Origin: Sphaerosporella brunnea
Taxonomy: Eukaryota > Ascomycota > Pezizomycetes > Pezizales > Pyronemataceae
DNA: 64,000 nt
Direction of reading: 5' to 3'
NCBI GenBank assembly: GCA_008704415.1
Contig: VXIS01000013.1
Span: 124,001 to 188,000, forward strand
A program made the position numbers and the translations under genes. A model generated the notes under the pieces. It did no database searches and was not told the DNA's origin. It saw nothing but the letters and a program-made list of their open reading frames with translations. The number at the start of each line of letters is the position of its first letter. Position 1 is the first letter of the stretch. Positions 1-12,812 of the stretch are shown piece after piece.

Positions 1-1956
1 GTTAGCAAAAAAAAAACAAAAAAACGAAGAGGCGGATGCGAGTCCATACTTTCTAGCACCCAACCACCACCAGCTCAGGGCAAACACGGCCATGAAAGCC
101 GCCACGCAAATGGCATAGTTGAAGTTCTGTGCGGTGATCGGTCTCTGCGGCGGGAAAAACAGCACGGTGCTGATAAACAGCACCCAAGTGACCGCGATAG
201 CGTTCAACGGCAGTCCCCACTTGCCCAGCGTAAACGGGCCATCGATGAACTTGACTTCATCCGCGTACCATCTCCGCGCGATGATGACGGCAACATACGA
301 AAGGTCCAGCGCCGGCGCGGTGATGTTGAAGATCGCAACTATTGTCTCGGTGCTGCCGATGCCGACCATATTCAGCGCGCAGCAACAGAAGACGACCAGC
401 CAGACGGCGTTGACGGGCGTGTGGGTCTTGCGGTTGACCTTGCTCCAGAAATCCGAGCACGGGAACGCTCCATCGCGCGAAAAGGCGTATGCCATCCGCG
501 TGCACGCAAGCATTGCCGAGATTCCGGTAAACAACTGGATCAGGATGACAAAGAACCACATGACGGTACCGCCGCGCTTGCCGGCTGCGTTGAGGAAGAT
601 CTGCGCTACTGGCATGCCCGTGGGTGTGTTGATGGTTTTTTCGAGATCCCCGAGACAGAAGCAGAAGGTTATTGTCAGCATCCAGCCGATCGAGCCCGAG
701 GCGATCACGGCGGTATTGATGGCTACCGGTCCGCGGATTGCGGCGTCGTGGGTTTCTTCAGACATGCTGGGGAACATCAGTAACTGGAAGGAGGCGCTGC
801 AGTGGGCTCTACTCACTGCGTAGTTCCGTCGTAATCGGTCATAGTCCAGGCTACTGAAAGAAATCCAAGCAAAAACGAGAATATCTTGCTCCCCCATCCG
901 GAACCATCGGTCACGTCTGTCTCTGGTCAGCTTGCGGCGTGAGTAGGAGTGGTGAGGACTAACGTGTGAACACCCACTTCGCATCATGTTTGTTCGGGGT
1001 GAGAACAAGCAGTGTGATGCAAATTCCAATGGACGCGAGCACTGTTTCACGGAGCACTGTCAGCCATCAAATCCAGGTGGTGATCATGGCCCCAGAACAA
1101 ACCATTGATAGGAGCAAACCACATCACGATGGTGTGAAGGCTCTTTGTGGTAAGAGAACAAATGCAACCCATGGCACACAGCAACGCCAGAGCCAAAAGC
1201 ACAGTCTGGGTGGCAGTCCTTTTCCAACATCACTAAACCTTCACGGCATCCAACAGAGCGAGAGACTTACGGCGCAAACGCATACTTATCTCCATCGAAC
1301 TGAGAGTGCATACTAGCTGTAGCCAGTAGCATCTGGCTAATACTGTAGGCCAACGAACTGACGCCCGCCGTTTGACCAAGGAAGTTGCACCAGCCAACAA
1401 TCCACGACCAGATAGGAACATGCCGCTCCGGCACGACGTGCTTGGTCACAAAGTACATCCCACCAGCAGTTGGGTATGCAGACACCAGCTCCGATACTGA
1501 AAGTACCGAGTGAGAATTTGTATACATACATTTGGAGGTACTCACCTGACGAAGCTATGCACATAGCCATGCAACTACCAAAGAACCAACACCACACAGC
1601 TGTGGCTGGACCTCCGGATGATATTGGTACGTTGAAAGTGGCTGGCACAGAGCCCAAAACTCCCAATATGGAAATGGCATATGACATGGTCGACCATTTC
1701 GAAAACTCTCGGCGGAGTTCCTAAGTTGTCAATGCCTGGCAAGAATTGAGGCTTTGATTGAAGTCCTTACTTGCTTGTAGCCAATACGCATGAGCAACCG
1801 CTCATCGTCGTCCTGAATTGTGGCCATTCTTCTCTGTCTCCGTTCTGCGTCGCTGACTGAGAAGTCTTTCTTACTACCGAAAGGAGATTTGTAGGATGAT
1901 GAAGGCGACTGTGGGAATGCAGCCTTCTCAGGGAGCTTTGGAAGTTCTGGTGCCAT
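1..1956 (-). CDS. GABA/choline-type amino-acid permease (APC superfamily), 3' end outside the window
   Basis: Membrane transporter of the fungal amino-acid/choline family (Uga4/Hnm1-like), probably taking up GABA, choline or an amino acid by proton symport. Exons by splice logic, minus strand: 1956-1771, 1720-1546, 1496-1271, 1218-1103, 1041-964, 853-817, 766-50. A further intron opens at 49 (GTATGG) and its GCTAAC branch site lies at the very edge, so the last exon is missing. About 511 residues are visible against a family length near 540. Seen: a hydrophilic N-terminus (DDERLLMRIGYKQELRREF), then FNVPISSGGPATAVW, SAYPTAGGMYFVTK, VMWFAPIN and AIRGPVAIN, which are hallmark stretches of this family, inside about 12 hydrophobic segments. 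An in-frame ATG at 2010 would add 18 residues; 1956 gives the usual start (MAPELPKLP). The substrate cannot be told from sequence. Confidence 0.85.
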
Positions 1957-3504
1957 GTTTAGTTGCGGTCGATTGGAGATGTCTCCGTGAAGATGAGAAG
2001 TGCAAATCAATTGCGGATTGTCTGAGGAGAAGAGAGCCCCAACAAAAGAGGAAACAGAGTTGCAAAAAGGTATCTCAACAACGATACTGATCGATCAAAC
2101 GCCGCAAACGCCCATGGAAGGAGAAGAAGAAAAAAACGGCTGCACTCACAAGCACTAATTGCAGGGTCCAGAGGGACGGAGATTTTATATGTTTGACACC
2201 GCAGCACAGCAGTAGGACCACCGGCGGGCACTCTTCGTAGCAAAAACCCTAGCTGCAGTAAACTGACGTTCGTAAATTTCCGACGATGCAAACGAGCCAA
2301 TTGCCTCGCAGCTGCACACTGTTCGTTTGCAAGCGGAAGCTCCAGCGAGCTTTCTAAGGTAGCTGCAGGATGACAAGGCGGGGTGGAGGCTGACGTGAAA
2401 TAAATTGCTGGGCGGCCGCTCGACTACGGGGATGGTGCTCGGGGGGCTTTTCTCTACGTGTTAATCGACTCGCTGTTAGCTAGCCACCCGCCCCGTTACC
2501 GAACTTCTCCTTTCTCCGACCGGCAGGCAACGTTAGTAGGCCTGAGTCGATGGCCACCTCGTGGCTGCCCAGGTTTATCCATGCCTGACAGTGGCATGCG
2601 ATGACATGTAGAGCATCGCTGTCTGACCTGGTTGGCACAAACTCTAGCAGCTGTGGTGTCAAACAGTCGTGATAAAGGAAAAAGTCAATCCTACATGTAG
2701 GTACGAGTTACATGTAAAAGGATCCAGCGAATCAATGGGCTCCAAGGCATTCACGATCATTGGTCGACCCTACTTCTAACCACTGCACGATTGACGATCC
2801 ACATGCAAGCGTTGTACGCCGCCAAAAGGTGGCTCTGGACAAGCGAACAGGGCAAGACAGGGAAAAAAAAGGGCTGAGGAGCCGTTGCCCCCTCTGACCA
2901 GCACGAGTGTTGACCGCAAGAAGATGGACAACAGAACGTGTAGAGTCATGTCATCGTGATCACCGCGGGGAGTAGGCAAGAAAATCGAAAGCAAAGCAAC
3001 CCACCAAGCCGCGGACTGGAACGTAATCACGGAAGGCCTCCTGCAAGGCTTGAAACCTCGTTGCTTGCCGGATTCCAGAAGTCGGGCTCGACCCGGTGTC
3101 TGGGTCGTGACGTCGTTCGTTTCGAGCGGCAGTCGATATATAAAGCGAACCTGCCCTTGCGAGCGAACGGATTATTCCCGGCCCTGCAGCACTCTGGAGA
3201 TCGCGGTGGCGGTCTGTGCGCCGCAGCAACGGTAAGTTCCTGGGTATCACGAGGCAGCGAGCACAGAAAGCTTCGGGACTTTCGAGTTCGTGGGGGTTGG
3301 AAGTGCGCGCGGGATGACGGTGACACGAGCCGCTGCAACGTTGCTGTTGATGTGTGTGTGCAGCAGAAGAGTGTCCTCGAACAACCACGGTGTCCCTGCG
3401 GCGAGAGGACGGAAGAGTCGTCCGGCGAGCGGGCAGCCAATCGAGCACTCGCCGGGTATATCGGGCGGGTTGTTGAGGCGCGCGAGAGGGGAAGCGCCTT
3501 GCTC

Positions 3505-3530
3505 ACAACAACAACAACAACAACAACAAC
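3505..3530. repeat. (CAA)n microsatellite
   Basis: An uninterrupted run of ACA/CAA triplets. Similar runs occur at 12583-12612 and, as GTT, elsewhere in non-coding DNA of this window. Confidence 0.9.
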
Positions 3531-4243
3531 CGAGCCCTTTTCGGCCAGGCTGCATGATGCGTTCATCCGCCGTGAGAATTGGCAGTCCTGCATGGGACTG
3601 CATGCGCCAGGAGAACGAGTGCCCGGCATTCGCGAAACGCTCCAACCTGTTTCACGCTCAGTTACGCTGGAAACGACAGGGATGATTAACCGAGTTACCC
3701 GACCCGAGTTGACATGCTAAAGCGCGCAGACGGGGACCGCCGCGATAGCGGCTTTGTATTCTGGATAGCTAGCTGTGTCTAACAGCTCTCCAGAAGTGGG
3801 CGGGATGCATGACGATAAAGTGCGTGGAAGCACCTTATCTGCCCCCGCTTTGCATCGTCGCGTACGTACCCTGACCAGCAACGACAAGCGTTTTCTCCTC
3901 GACATACCCAAAACGCAACCGCTCTCCCTCAGCCCTAGCAGACAGACAGATCCATCACGATGTTTTTTTTCCATCCTCCCCTTCTTTTTTTTCTTCGAAT
4001 CGGATCAGGCCGCCTTATCAAGCTGCTACGTTCAAGCAAATCAGACGAACCGCCGCGTGCGTTTCTGCAAAACATCAGCGTTGTTTACCTGGTTTCGCCA
4101 ACCGCAATAACAAATCCCCGCATCCGCCGACGACGACGACGACGACGACCACGTATTTACTTACATGAGCCATGTATCTCTAGAGTACTACTAGTTACAT
4201 ACATCGAGTGCGGCGGCGCCCGTGCATACCAATATGCACGTTT

Positions 4244-4271
4244 GAAAAAAAAAAAAAAAAAAAAAAAAAAA
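4244..4271. repeat. Poly-A tract followed by CAA triplets
   Basis: About 28 consecutive A residues, then a short AACAACAAC run. It is not next to the 3' end of a recognisable retroelement, so it is read as a simple repeat. Confidence 0.85.
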
Positions 4272-5441
4272 GAATAACAACAACAACAACACACATGTTG
4301 GTTCTACTCTACATAGAGCAGGTAGGTAGGTGGTAACCCGTATTATTATACAAACGAGCGCACAAATGCTTTTCTTTCTTTTTTTTATGCGCCGCGATGA
4401 GATGAGTTTGACAGCGAAACCCAACTCTACAGTAGCTGGCTTCTAGAGTTTCGTTCCCGTGTGACGTGCAGATCATGGGTTCGCACTCGCTCGCTCGGAG
4501 AAGGGAAATGTGCTCACCTCACCGCATTACGTTCCTGGACATCATCGACATCGACAATCGACAATCGACGAGCTCCTCAGACCGGTACCCTGTTTTGGAT
4601 TGGAACCCGCACAGCAAAAAATCCCAACAAGTCCCAGCGACAACAACAACTTGCTGCTGCCTCCCCAGCTCAAACCATCCAGTTGCCAGAACCGGAGGCG
4701 GCTCGGCCTCAGAGCTCGGCCTCATCTGCAGACTGACTCTATCTATCTATCTCTAGAAGTTACCTTCACAAAATTCCTGCGCACAGCCACCGACCACGGG
4801 CTCACTTGCACTTTACAACAACAAAACAAAAACAAAAAAAAACAAAAAAAAATAGAAAAATACTTCACATCTGCAACAACCCCCCCCCCCCATCCCCCAC
4901 AATACCAGCTGGGGTGGGGGGAGAGCTACTACTACCTATTGCAGTTCCGGCAGATACACAGGGTAGGTAACACGGGTACCTGCAACAGCTGAGCCGCCTC
5001 CGCCCACGAACTGGTGGGGTGTTCTGAGCTCCTCCTCCTCCTCCTCCTCCAAGAATCTCACGGCAGTCACAGTCACAGTCCATCCGCAGCAAACTGCCGT
5101 CCAACGAACCAATCAACCACCAACGTTCGGAATTACAGTAAAAGAAAAGAAAAAAGTAACCTTGTTGTTGTTGTTGTCTGCCTGAGATCGCTCCTAGAAA
5201 TATGCCAACCTTGGTAGTTACGCAGCAGCAGCAGGAGGGCTTCGGGCTCCCCTCGGTTCAATACAACAAAACCTTCCAGAAGAAACAAAAGCTAGATAGA
5301 GCGGGGCATAAAACCGAACACCAAAAAAAAAACCACAGTAGATGTATCAACATCACACGCCCCCCCCCCCCCCCAAAAAAAAAACAACACAAAACCAAAA
5401 CCCCTCCCGTTCCAAAAGTACACAATTACCTGGCCGCCTAA

Positions 5442-6909
5442 CTACATATAAAGCACTACCTTCCCACTCCCCGTACCACCCGCAACCCACAAGCGGCTCG
5501 GATGTGCCCTCGCCACAGCAGGGACAGCACTAACCCTCTCCTGATCACTCAAATGGGCCAGCAGGTCACCATCCTCGCCAAACACGTCGATTCCCCTGTT
5601 CATATTCGCCACCACCAATTTCTGCACGCCATCCTCGGGGGTCTCCTGCCATACCGCGCGCAAAATCGTGACCCAACGGCCGGTCTGGTTATTATGTGGG
5701 ATACTGTGCTCTGCTTCCAATTCCACGTCTCCCCTGGCGAGTTTTGCGAGGTCCGGGTTATAGATTTTGACGGTGTCGTCGTAGCTAGTGGTGGCGAGTT
5801 TCCCCGTGGAGCTCCACTGCGCGGAGGACACTGACAGCCGCGAGTCGTGGGTTGCGATTGGCGCGTCCATCTTCCGCAGATCCCAGATCTTGACGGTTCG
5901 ATCCAGGCTTGCGGTTGCGAAGTAGTTCCTGTCGGTTGGCAGCATGTGGCAACCGCCGATCTTCTTGTCGGAGCATTGCCACACCTCCGCCGGGTCTTTG
6001 GTGCGGATATCGTATCTTCCGATCTCGCCCTCGAGCGTGGAAAACAGCAGGGTGTTGCAGCCTTCGTCCAGTGCGTTGATGGCGCTGAATGGAGCTTCTT
6101 GGGGGTGTACGTACACCTCGATGCTTTTGCCGGCGTTGAGATCGAGACGCCGAACGGAGGCGTCGTAGGAGGCGGTATACAGCGTCTCCGGCGCGGACGG
6201 CGGGATGAAAAACGAGCTGATCGTGCGCGCGTGAGGCTTGAACTGTGTAATATCCGGCTCGTCGCTTCCCGAGTCCGGGGCGCAAGAAAGAATGCCAAAG
6301 TTCCCGACTTTGTCTCCGGCAAAAATCAGCGGCTTCGTGGTGGTGGGGTGGAACGAAAGGTGATAGATCCTCTCCGGTGTAATTTTGAGATCTGGCTCTA
6401 CCTGTCAGCTACACACAACCTCAAGGCCCAGGGAGAGGGCGGTTACCAGCAGGCTCAAAGTCCTCCCACAGCTTCATCTCCATCATCCGTTTCCTGGTGG
6501 TTTTTAGATCCCCCTCCTCCATGTTTTCGACATCCTCCTTGGTCAACACATCCCCCCAGCCCTTGTCTCCCAGCTCAAACTTCAGATCTCCTGCCACCCT
6601 TGTGCGCTTCGCCTTCTCCCGCTCCGCGGCCTCATCCTCAAACTTCCGCTTCAGCACCTCCGAGTCCGCCGGCAAACCCGCCAGCCGCGAACTCTGCCGC
6701 CGAGGAGCCGGGGACCCAGAGGCACGTTCCTTCTTGACGCGCGGAGTAGATTTTTTGGGCGTGGACTTGGGCTTGGGCGTGGCGGCGGCGGCCTTTTTGG
6801 CCGAGGCGGTGAGGGAAGCGCTGAGGGAGTCGAGTTGTAGTTGCTGAAGCAGCGCTTTATTACGCGCAATATTGGCAGCCCGTTCGCGTTCGTATTCTGA
6901 TTCTTCCAT
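5442..6909 (-). CDS. CMR1: Cmr1/WDR76-type DNA-damage-binding WD40 protein
   Basis: Nuclear WD40 protein of the CMR1/WDR76 family, which binds UV-damaged DNA, chromatin and stress-induced protein quality-control foci. Exons 6909-6447 and 6397-5442 give 472 residues. The intron donor is GTAACC and the acceptor GGTAG; this acceptor (rather than the ACAG four bases earlier) is the one that keeps the frame and yields FEPAEPDLKITPERIYHL. The N-terminal ~150 residues are basic and Lys/Ala/Pro-rich, starting MEESEYERERAANIARNKALL, the usual charged helix of this family. WD repeats follow, including ASLDRTVKIWDLRK and TSYDDTVKIYNPD (about residues 315-375). It lies tail-side to a gene-poor stretch and is followed upstream by UTP13 on the same strand; the two are separately promoted. 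Confidence 0.9.
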
Positions 6910-7352
6910 TGTTGCGGCTGCGGGGTGAGGAAGTGCGTGACAATGAAGTGAAGCCGTTGCCTTTCAAGAAATAGCTTCTTTGTCCGACAGATCGTCGAAG
7001 TCACCGATAAACTGGTCGCGCTTTGTCGTCCTGGACAAAAGATAATACAGATTTCGAAAGTACTTGCGGGAGTGACTATAGGAGTGTTTTGATTCGGTTT
7101 GCCCGCGCGTCGAGTTTTTGTTGGTGAAGGTTGGAAACGCGTGAGAGCGCGTGGTTCATCTTCACCAATGCGTTGCCATCTGGTTGCAAGCAACCCTAAC
7201 CTTACTCTTCACTGCGGCGATAGCGATCACTATCTACGGGAATGCCCAGTATCCAATTCTTCTGCATGTGAATATGTAGCAAAACTTTTTATACCCAAAC
7301 GCCGCCGCCCACAAAAGGCCAGAAAGTAGACTCTATGTTGATACAACTGATA
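6910..7352. other. Short intergenic spacer, promoter of CMR1 and 3' flank of UTP13
   Basis: 443 bases with only short, unrelated open frames. It must hold the CMR1 promoter and the UTP13 terminator; I recognise no specific site. Confidence 0.6.
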
Positions 7353-10093
7353 TCACCACTCAATCTCCATCCCCGTGCCATCTGCCATGACCTGCTCCAT
7401 CTCGCGCAGTGTGTACTCAACCATAAAGCTCTCCTCCACCAGCTCCTCCATTCGTTTATAATGCCTATCAGTGTAGCTGCCCAGGGCATCCCACACATCT
7501 CTACCCACTCCCCTCAGCCCCATCAGTCTCTGTGCTCCATAGTTCCTCAACAACACATGCAGTACTCGCTGCGCCACCACCGCAGTGCGCGCATTCGTAT
7601 TCCAGTCCCTGATTCTGCACAGCAACACTCCGAGCTGAGAATCGGACAATGAAGCGAGGACTTCATCTACAGCCACCAATCCCGAAAGCGAGCCAGTCTC
7701 AGGAGTGGCGGAGGTGACAGATTGCAAAAGATTCAGCAGTCGACCGGGGTGGTTGAGGGAAAGGGCGAGAGAAATTGCAGAGCGGTAGTCTTTGATAGAG
7801 ATGTAGTTATGCAGCTTTTGCTCTTCCTCGACCAGCGCTTGCTCCTTGGCATCCGCCTCTGCAATGGTCTCGCTGGTGACGTCGGCCCAGATGGTGATTA
7901 CGCCCTCGGCGTCGGCAGAGACGATGGTGCTGCCGGAGAATTCTTCGTCGGGGCGGGTGGCGAGGGCCCAGATCTGATGCTGTTAGTCCAAAAGTTCGAT
8001 GATGTAGAGGAGGGAAATTACCCGTTGCTCGTGGTTGTCCAAAGTTGCGGAGCACTCTCCGCTCTTGACATCCCACACCTTGACCAGGCCATCGTTTCCA
8101 CCACTCACCACCTGCAGGCCGCCAGATATCCACAGAGCTCGCTGGATAGAGTTGGTATGTCCCTCAAAGGTCTTGATACAGCTGTAATCTGCCAGACCCC
8201 ACAGCTTCACCGTCTTATCCGTCGAACCAGTGACCACCATCTTGCCTCCCTTCATCCCAGCCTCGCCACCAACTACCGCTGCAGAAACACCAGCCGGCGC
8301 AAACTTGACCGACCAAACAGCACGCCGATGTCCACGCAGCACACCGATGGTCTCACCCTCTTCTAGAGACCAGATCTTGACAGTCCTATCCTGGGATGCT
8401 GACGCGAAAAGCGTGTCATCTGGAGAGACATCGATAGCGTTGATATCCTTCTCGTGCGCACGCTTCGTCCACACCGCTCTCGGCTTCTTTCCATCTACCG
8501 ACACGTCCCACTTCTTGATTGTACGGTCCGCACCTCCAGTAAGCATAAACTTAGGTGGCAGCTTCTCCGTGGCAGCCTTTGAGCCTTCCTGCGGCCTTTG
8601 CCGTGGCAGTGAAAGTGCAGCCACGCTCTCGGCATGGCCGGTAAACACAGCTGCGCAGGTAAAGGAGTTGTTCTCGGCGTCGATTTTCCACAGGCGCGCG
8701 TCGTTATCCTTTCCGGCGGTGGCGAGCCAGCGGCCGGACCAGTCGACGTCTAGAGCTAGAATTGTTTCTGTATGGCCGCGAAGAATGGCAACGTCGTGGA
8801 AAGTGGCCGAGGAGACGAGACTGACATTCTCGGAGTTCGTGGCAATAGCAATTAGGGAGGAGTCTGGGGGGAGATATTGAAGGTCGAGAATCTGGTCGTA
8901 GTTGGTGGTGATGTGCCGGGTTGTGGGAAGAGATATCGGCGCGGGGGAGGGAAGGTGAAAGCTGTGAATTTGGATGGTGTAATCGTGGTGGACGGAGAGG
9001 AGGGAGGTTAGGTTCTTGTGATATCTGCAGTTCTGTCAGCATCTGCCTGGAAACCGGAGAACATACGAGCATACATTATCTGGATAATTCCCTTCTCCTC
9101 ATCCTCCTCCACCTTCGCCTCTTTCGTGATCTCCTCTCCCTTCGCCAAATCCCAAACCCGCACTCTGTCCTGTCTTCCAGCCGCAAACACCAGCTTATCC
9201 ACGCGACCTCCGTCCTCCCGCACAAAGACTCCAGGCTTCACGAAACCGACAGCCTCCACCTCCTCCCCCGTAGGCGTAACAACGGCATTCCACGTTTTCG
9301 TGTCGAAGAGACACATCACTCCATCTCTGCCACCACTCAGCAGTCTCGTACCATCCGTACTCCAGTCCAAGCCACGCACAATACTCCCATGCTGCTGCAG
9401 CGTGGCTACGTTTGTTGTCGTCTCCAGATCCCACACACGAATGGTCGTATCCTCGCCTCCGGTAGCCAACATAAACCTGCCCATCACCTTCTTCTTCCCC
9501 TTCTTCGCTACAACCGGCACCGTCGTCTCTCCCTCTGCCATAAAAAAAGATAGCGCCGACACCAAACCACCATGGCCACGGAGGTTATGCGTCACGAATC
9601 CCTTCCGCACATCCCATACTTTGACGATACCGTCTGCGCCACCGGTTGCAACCAGCGTACCCGTAGGATCAACGGCGCACACGATTGTTGGCGTGGTCTG
9701 CCGTGCCTGCCGCTCTTGCTCGGGGGTCACGGTGACCGGCGAGGTGGTAAAGTCAGGCGAGAGGGCGTAGGTGTGCATCTGGTAGCTCTTCGAGATGCAA
9801 AGGATCAGATATCTCGCATCGGGAGCGAGAGCCAGCGTCGAAATCTCGTCTTCGAGCTGCAAGAACCGTTAGCGATGTTCGATAGATACCGCGAGGAGAA
9901 GGCGCAGTACGCCATCAATACGAGCGATCTCGGCGCCGCTCTCAATGTCCGTGATCACCGCTTCGTCGCCGTACGCAGTAACGAGAATGCGGCCCGAGGA
10001 GTCGAGCGCGACGCAGCCGGCACCGCCGCTGTAGAATGGCTGGACCACGCGCGAGGGCTTGAAGGTGGTCTTGAGTGCTTGCGAGGGCGCCAT
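7353..10093 (-). CDS. UTP13: U3 snoRNP / SSU processome WD40 protein Utp13 (TBL3)
   Basis: Nucleolar component of the UTP-B module of the small-subunit processome, needed for 18S rRNA maturation. Exons 10093-9911, 9856-9075, 9024-8022, 7973-7353 give 862 residues (yeast Utp13 is 817). Phase is kept at all three joins; the second intron must start at AAT|GTATGC (after 9075) to read IIQIIYHKNLTSLLSVHH. Tandem WD40 repeats fill about residues 20-670, for example GGADGIVKVWDVRKG, GGEDTTIRVWDLE, GGADRTIKKWDV, SASQDRTVKIWSLEEG, GSTDKTVKLWGL and GGNDGLVKVWDVKSG. The last ~170 residues (KLHNYISIKDYRSAISLALS onward, then RHYKRMEELVEESFMVEYTL) are the C-terminal Utp13 helical domain. An in-frame ATG at 10132 would add 13 residues; 10093 fits the family better. 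Confidence 0.93.
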
Positions 10094-10280
10094 TGTTGCG
10101 AATGCGTTGGTTGTGGGATTCGCGAATCGCAAACGTGAAGAAGTTCGCGTTTCACAAGCGGAAAGATTTTGGTGTCACACGTGCACGGGCCATCACGCTA
10201 GCGAAGACAGTTCAACGAAGGCTCGAGTGATGAGTTGTGCGTTCGAAGTGTTACTTTTGTTGGATTGGATTCATAAATTG

Positions 10281-11315
10281 TCAGACAATCTGGTAGGGGT
10301 CTCTGTCGTTCCTGCTGACCACGACTTCGATACCTTCTTTGCCCGCCGCCTCATCTTTGGTGACTTTTGCCCATTCCTCAGCCAGCACCTCGCTGAGCTT
10401 TGGCTTCATGATGGCGTTGAGGAAGCCGCGCTCGGTGTTAGAGTGGAAGCCTGTCTCGGGTCAAAACAGATCCAATCGACGCAGAAGGACACCTACAAGT
10501 GACAACGCTGATCCCCCTCTCCCTCGCCGAGAGCGCCTCGTGGTGGCTCAACTCTCCGGTGAAAAACAAGTCCACATCGAGTCCCCTGAAAAGGCTGCCT
10601 CCACTTCCGGCGCAAAGCGCAATTTTTTCAATCTTTCTCCCGTTGGTTCCATCGGCAACCATCAAACGCTCCAGCCCCAAAAACTTCTTGACCCTCTCCA
10701 CCAGTACCTGCAGCTCCACCGGCTGCTTCAACGTCACAATCCTCCCCATGCCACTCTCTTCGAACCCCTCAGGAGCATTCTCGACCTTCTGGATCACGGT
10801 CGCCATCCGCTTCTGTTCCCCAATCTCCCCCGAGATCCCGTCGGCGAGCCAGTCGTTCACACCGCCGATGACGGCATCGACAGCTGTGTGCGGAGAGTAC
10901 ACACTGATTCCTTCCTGCGCCAGCCGAAGCAGACTCTCCTGCTGGGGATCCGTGAAGGTCAAGGACCTCAGAGGCCGGAAGATGATGGGGTGGTAAGTGA
11001 CGATCACCGACGAGCGGAGAGCAATCGCTTCATCGACCACACTACGGGTGAGGTCGATGGTGAGGAGGACAATATGTTTCCGCGGACGGCCAGCAGCGAG
11101 ATCACTCCGATGCGGAGACTCGAGAAGCAAGCCGGTGTTGTCCCACGATTTATCCGCCAGCGCAAGCGGGTAGCTAGATCGCCGACATCGCATTAGCGGG
11201 TATCGGGGTATCTCCCGCGGGCATGGAAGCGGGGTGGCGGGTGGGGGACGAACAGGCGCTGCACGGAAGCGACGACGGTGCGCACGATTGGGGAGTTGAG
11301 GGTTTTGGTTGCCAT
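10281..11315 (-). CDS. NIF3: NIF3-family dinuclear-metal protein (GTP cyclohydrolase I type 2 homologue)
   Basis: Conserved protein of the NIF3/YbgI family, with a dinuclear metal site and no firmly established reaction. Exons 11315-11254, 11173-10497, 10450-10281 give 302 residues. The first splice uses donor CT|GTTCGT, which reads SVQRLYPLALADKSWDNTG, the invariant family start; the last splice (ACTT|GTAGGT to GACAG) reads VVTCFHSNTERGFL, again matching the family. Metal ligands visible are the His of VTYHPIIF, His and Asp of HTAVDAVIGGVNDWLAD, and His and Glu of HSNTERG. The start at 11315 is chosen by homology; further in-frame Met codons lie upstream in a proline-rich stretch. The 187-base gap to UTP13 is the shortest promoter spacing in this cluster. 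Confidence 0.9.
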
Positions 11316-12812
11316 CGTGGCTGGAGGGGTGGTGGAGGCGGATCGGTGACGGTGGATGTGTTCTTCCTTCGCTGACATGGACATGCGGGTTGCGGGATGT
11401 GCGATGGATGCGGAAGCTCTAAGCGGCGGCGGGGGGGGGGGGGGCGGTGCAACGTTCTTCAATTGTTTCCCCGGACTTTGACGTCACGCCGCGTTTGCTG
11501 GGTTGGGGGGCTCTCAGTTTATGTAAGCCCTCAGCACACGTTCCTCCTCGTCAGGAGACAGACGTCGTCATGCGGAGAACAGGCCATCTCAGCCCCAAAT
11601 CCGGAACTTCTGCAGCTGTACTTGCTGAGGTAGATGGTCACGTTCAGCTCAACAGTTGACGACGCAACGCAGCACATGCATGCCACACGTCGCGGAAGAA
11701 GCAGCTGTGTCTGCTGTCAGGATAGAGTGGAGCAGAGCAAGATTGAAGGATGCGGTCGCGAGTTGTCGCTCGGCGAGTGACATCGAGTATGGAAATGCAG
11801 CTCTCGGTGCACCGTCCCTCCGCGTCTTCTCTGGGCACTCGGTAGGCAAAACGACGCTGCCGAGTGACATGCAGTGAGTAGAGCACTGCCACGCGTATGA
11901 CGTTTCGTTCAGACAGCGCAGGACCCTGGCGTCGACTGGCCAACGTTCCTCCTTCCGAAAAAGCCTGCACCGGAGCATGAGTCAGCGTTGCCATCAGAGG
12001 ATCCTGACGCCAAGCCTGCTTCCCGCAGACACGCCTGCTTAGTCAGTCGGCTGCTCCCCGTTCTCGGCTCAAAACCCGCCAGTCACCCAGGCCGCCAGCA
12101 GGGCAGGAGACGAGAAGGAGGAGAAAGAGGCAACGACGAGAAGGAAAAGACGCCAACCCGCGCCGCCCCTAGCACAGAAACAGCCGTGACGGGTTCACGA
12201 AGCTCTCCATCCTCCAAACAAGGTCCAGCACTCTGACACCTTACCTCTCTCACCCCACGCTACCCCCCCCCCCCCGGATAATACCTGCTCTCTTCGAGAT
12301 CTCCTCCTCTCTCCCCACAGATCCATCACCACTACTACAAAGAAACGCGCATACGAGAAACATTCCGTGACAACCACCATTCTTCTCGAACAAAACACAC
12401 ACCCCGGCATCCCCCATCTACCAAGGAGCTGTATCTCCACCTTCTCCCTACACGCACGACACGGTCACCCGCAGCTCAACCCCGCCCCCATCAGCTGCAC
12501 CTGTAAGGAACGTTGGAGATTTCGTGGTACCGCCCAACAACCACGTCTCGCATCCCCTTCTGAACAGAAAATCTTGCAAAGCCAACAACAACAACAACAA
12601 CAACAACAACAACCCCCCTCCCCGTTTCGTCGGCTCTCCGTTGTTTGGTCGCGATCCAAGCAACGTAGCTGATACCCCCCCCGGCTCTCACCACGGTCGC
12701 CCCCAGCAGAAAACGAAAGGCAGTTCAGGAGCAGCCCGACAACGACGTGAAGCCGGCTGCTAAGCGTCTTGCCACCCCAATAGTGGAAACCACCCCCTCA
12801 GTCACTACCGCC
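11316..12812. other. Divergent intergenic region between NIF3 and the Ariadne-type ligase
   Basis: About 1.5 kb without a supported gene. It holds a G-tract (about 11431-11444), a C-tract near 12266, and a CAA run at 12583-12612 that probably lies in the 5' leader of the ligase gene. Open frames here are short and overlap on both strands. Confidence 0.5.
12583..12612. repeat. (CAA)n microsatellite in a probable 5' leader
   Basis: Ten CAA triplets, about 200 bases upstream of the ATG of the Ariadne-type ligase gene. Confidence 0.9.

Larger units (their letters stand above)
2011..5441. other. 3.4-kb stretch with no supported gene
   Basis: Lies between the 5' end of the permease and the 3' end of CMR1. 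Open frames of up to 254 codons exist on both strands at 2956-3720, but they overlap each other, match no family I know and are explained by GC-rich composition. The stretch holds a CAA repeat (3505-3530), a long A-tract (4244-4271), a CTC repeat (about 5030-5049) and C-tracts. A TATATAA motif at about 3137-3144 is followed by a strong GTAAGT donor-like site near 3232, so a small or non-coding transcript is possible but unproven. Confidence 0.5.

Noticed and set aside
2956..3720. 254-codon plus-strand open frame (and 200-codon minus frame over the same DNA)
   Set aside because: Both strands are open because of GC-rich composition. The frame includes a Thr run from the CAA repeat, and no conserved family pattern is visible.
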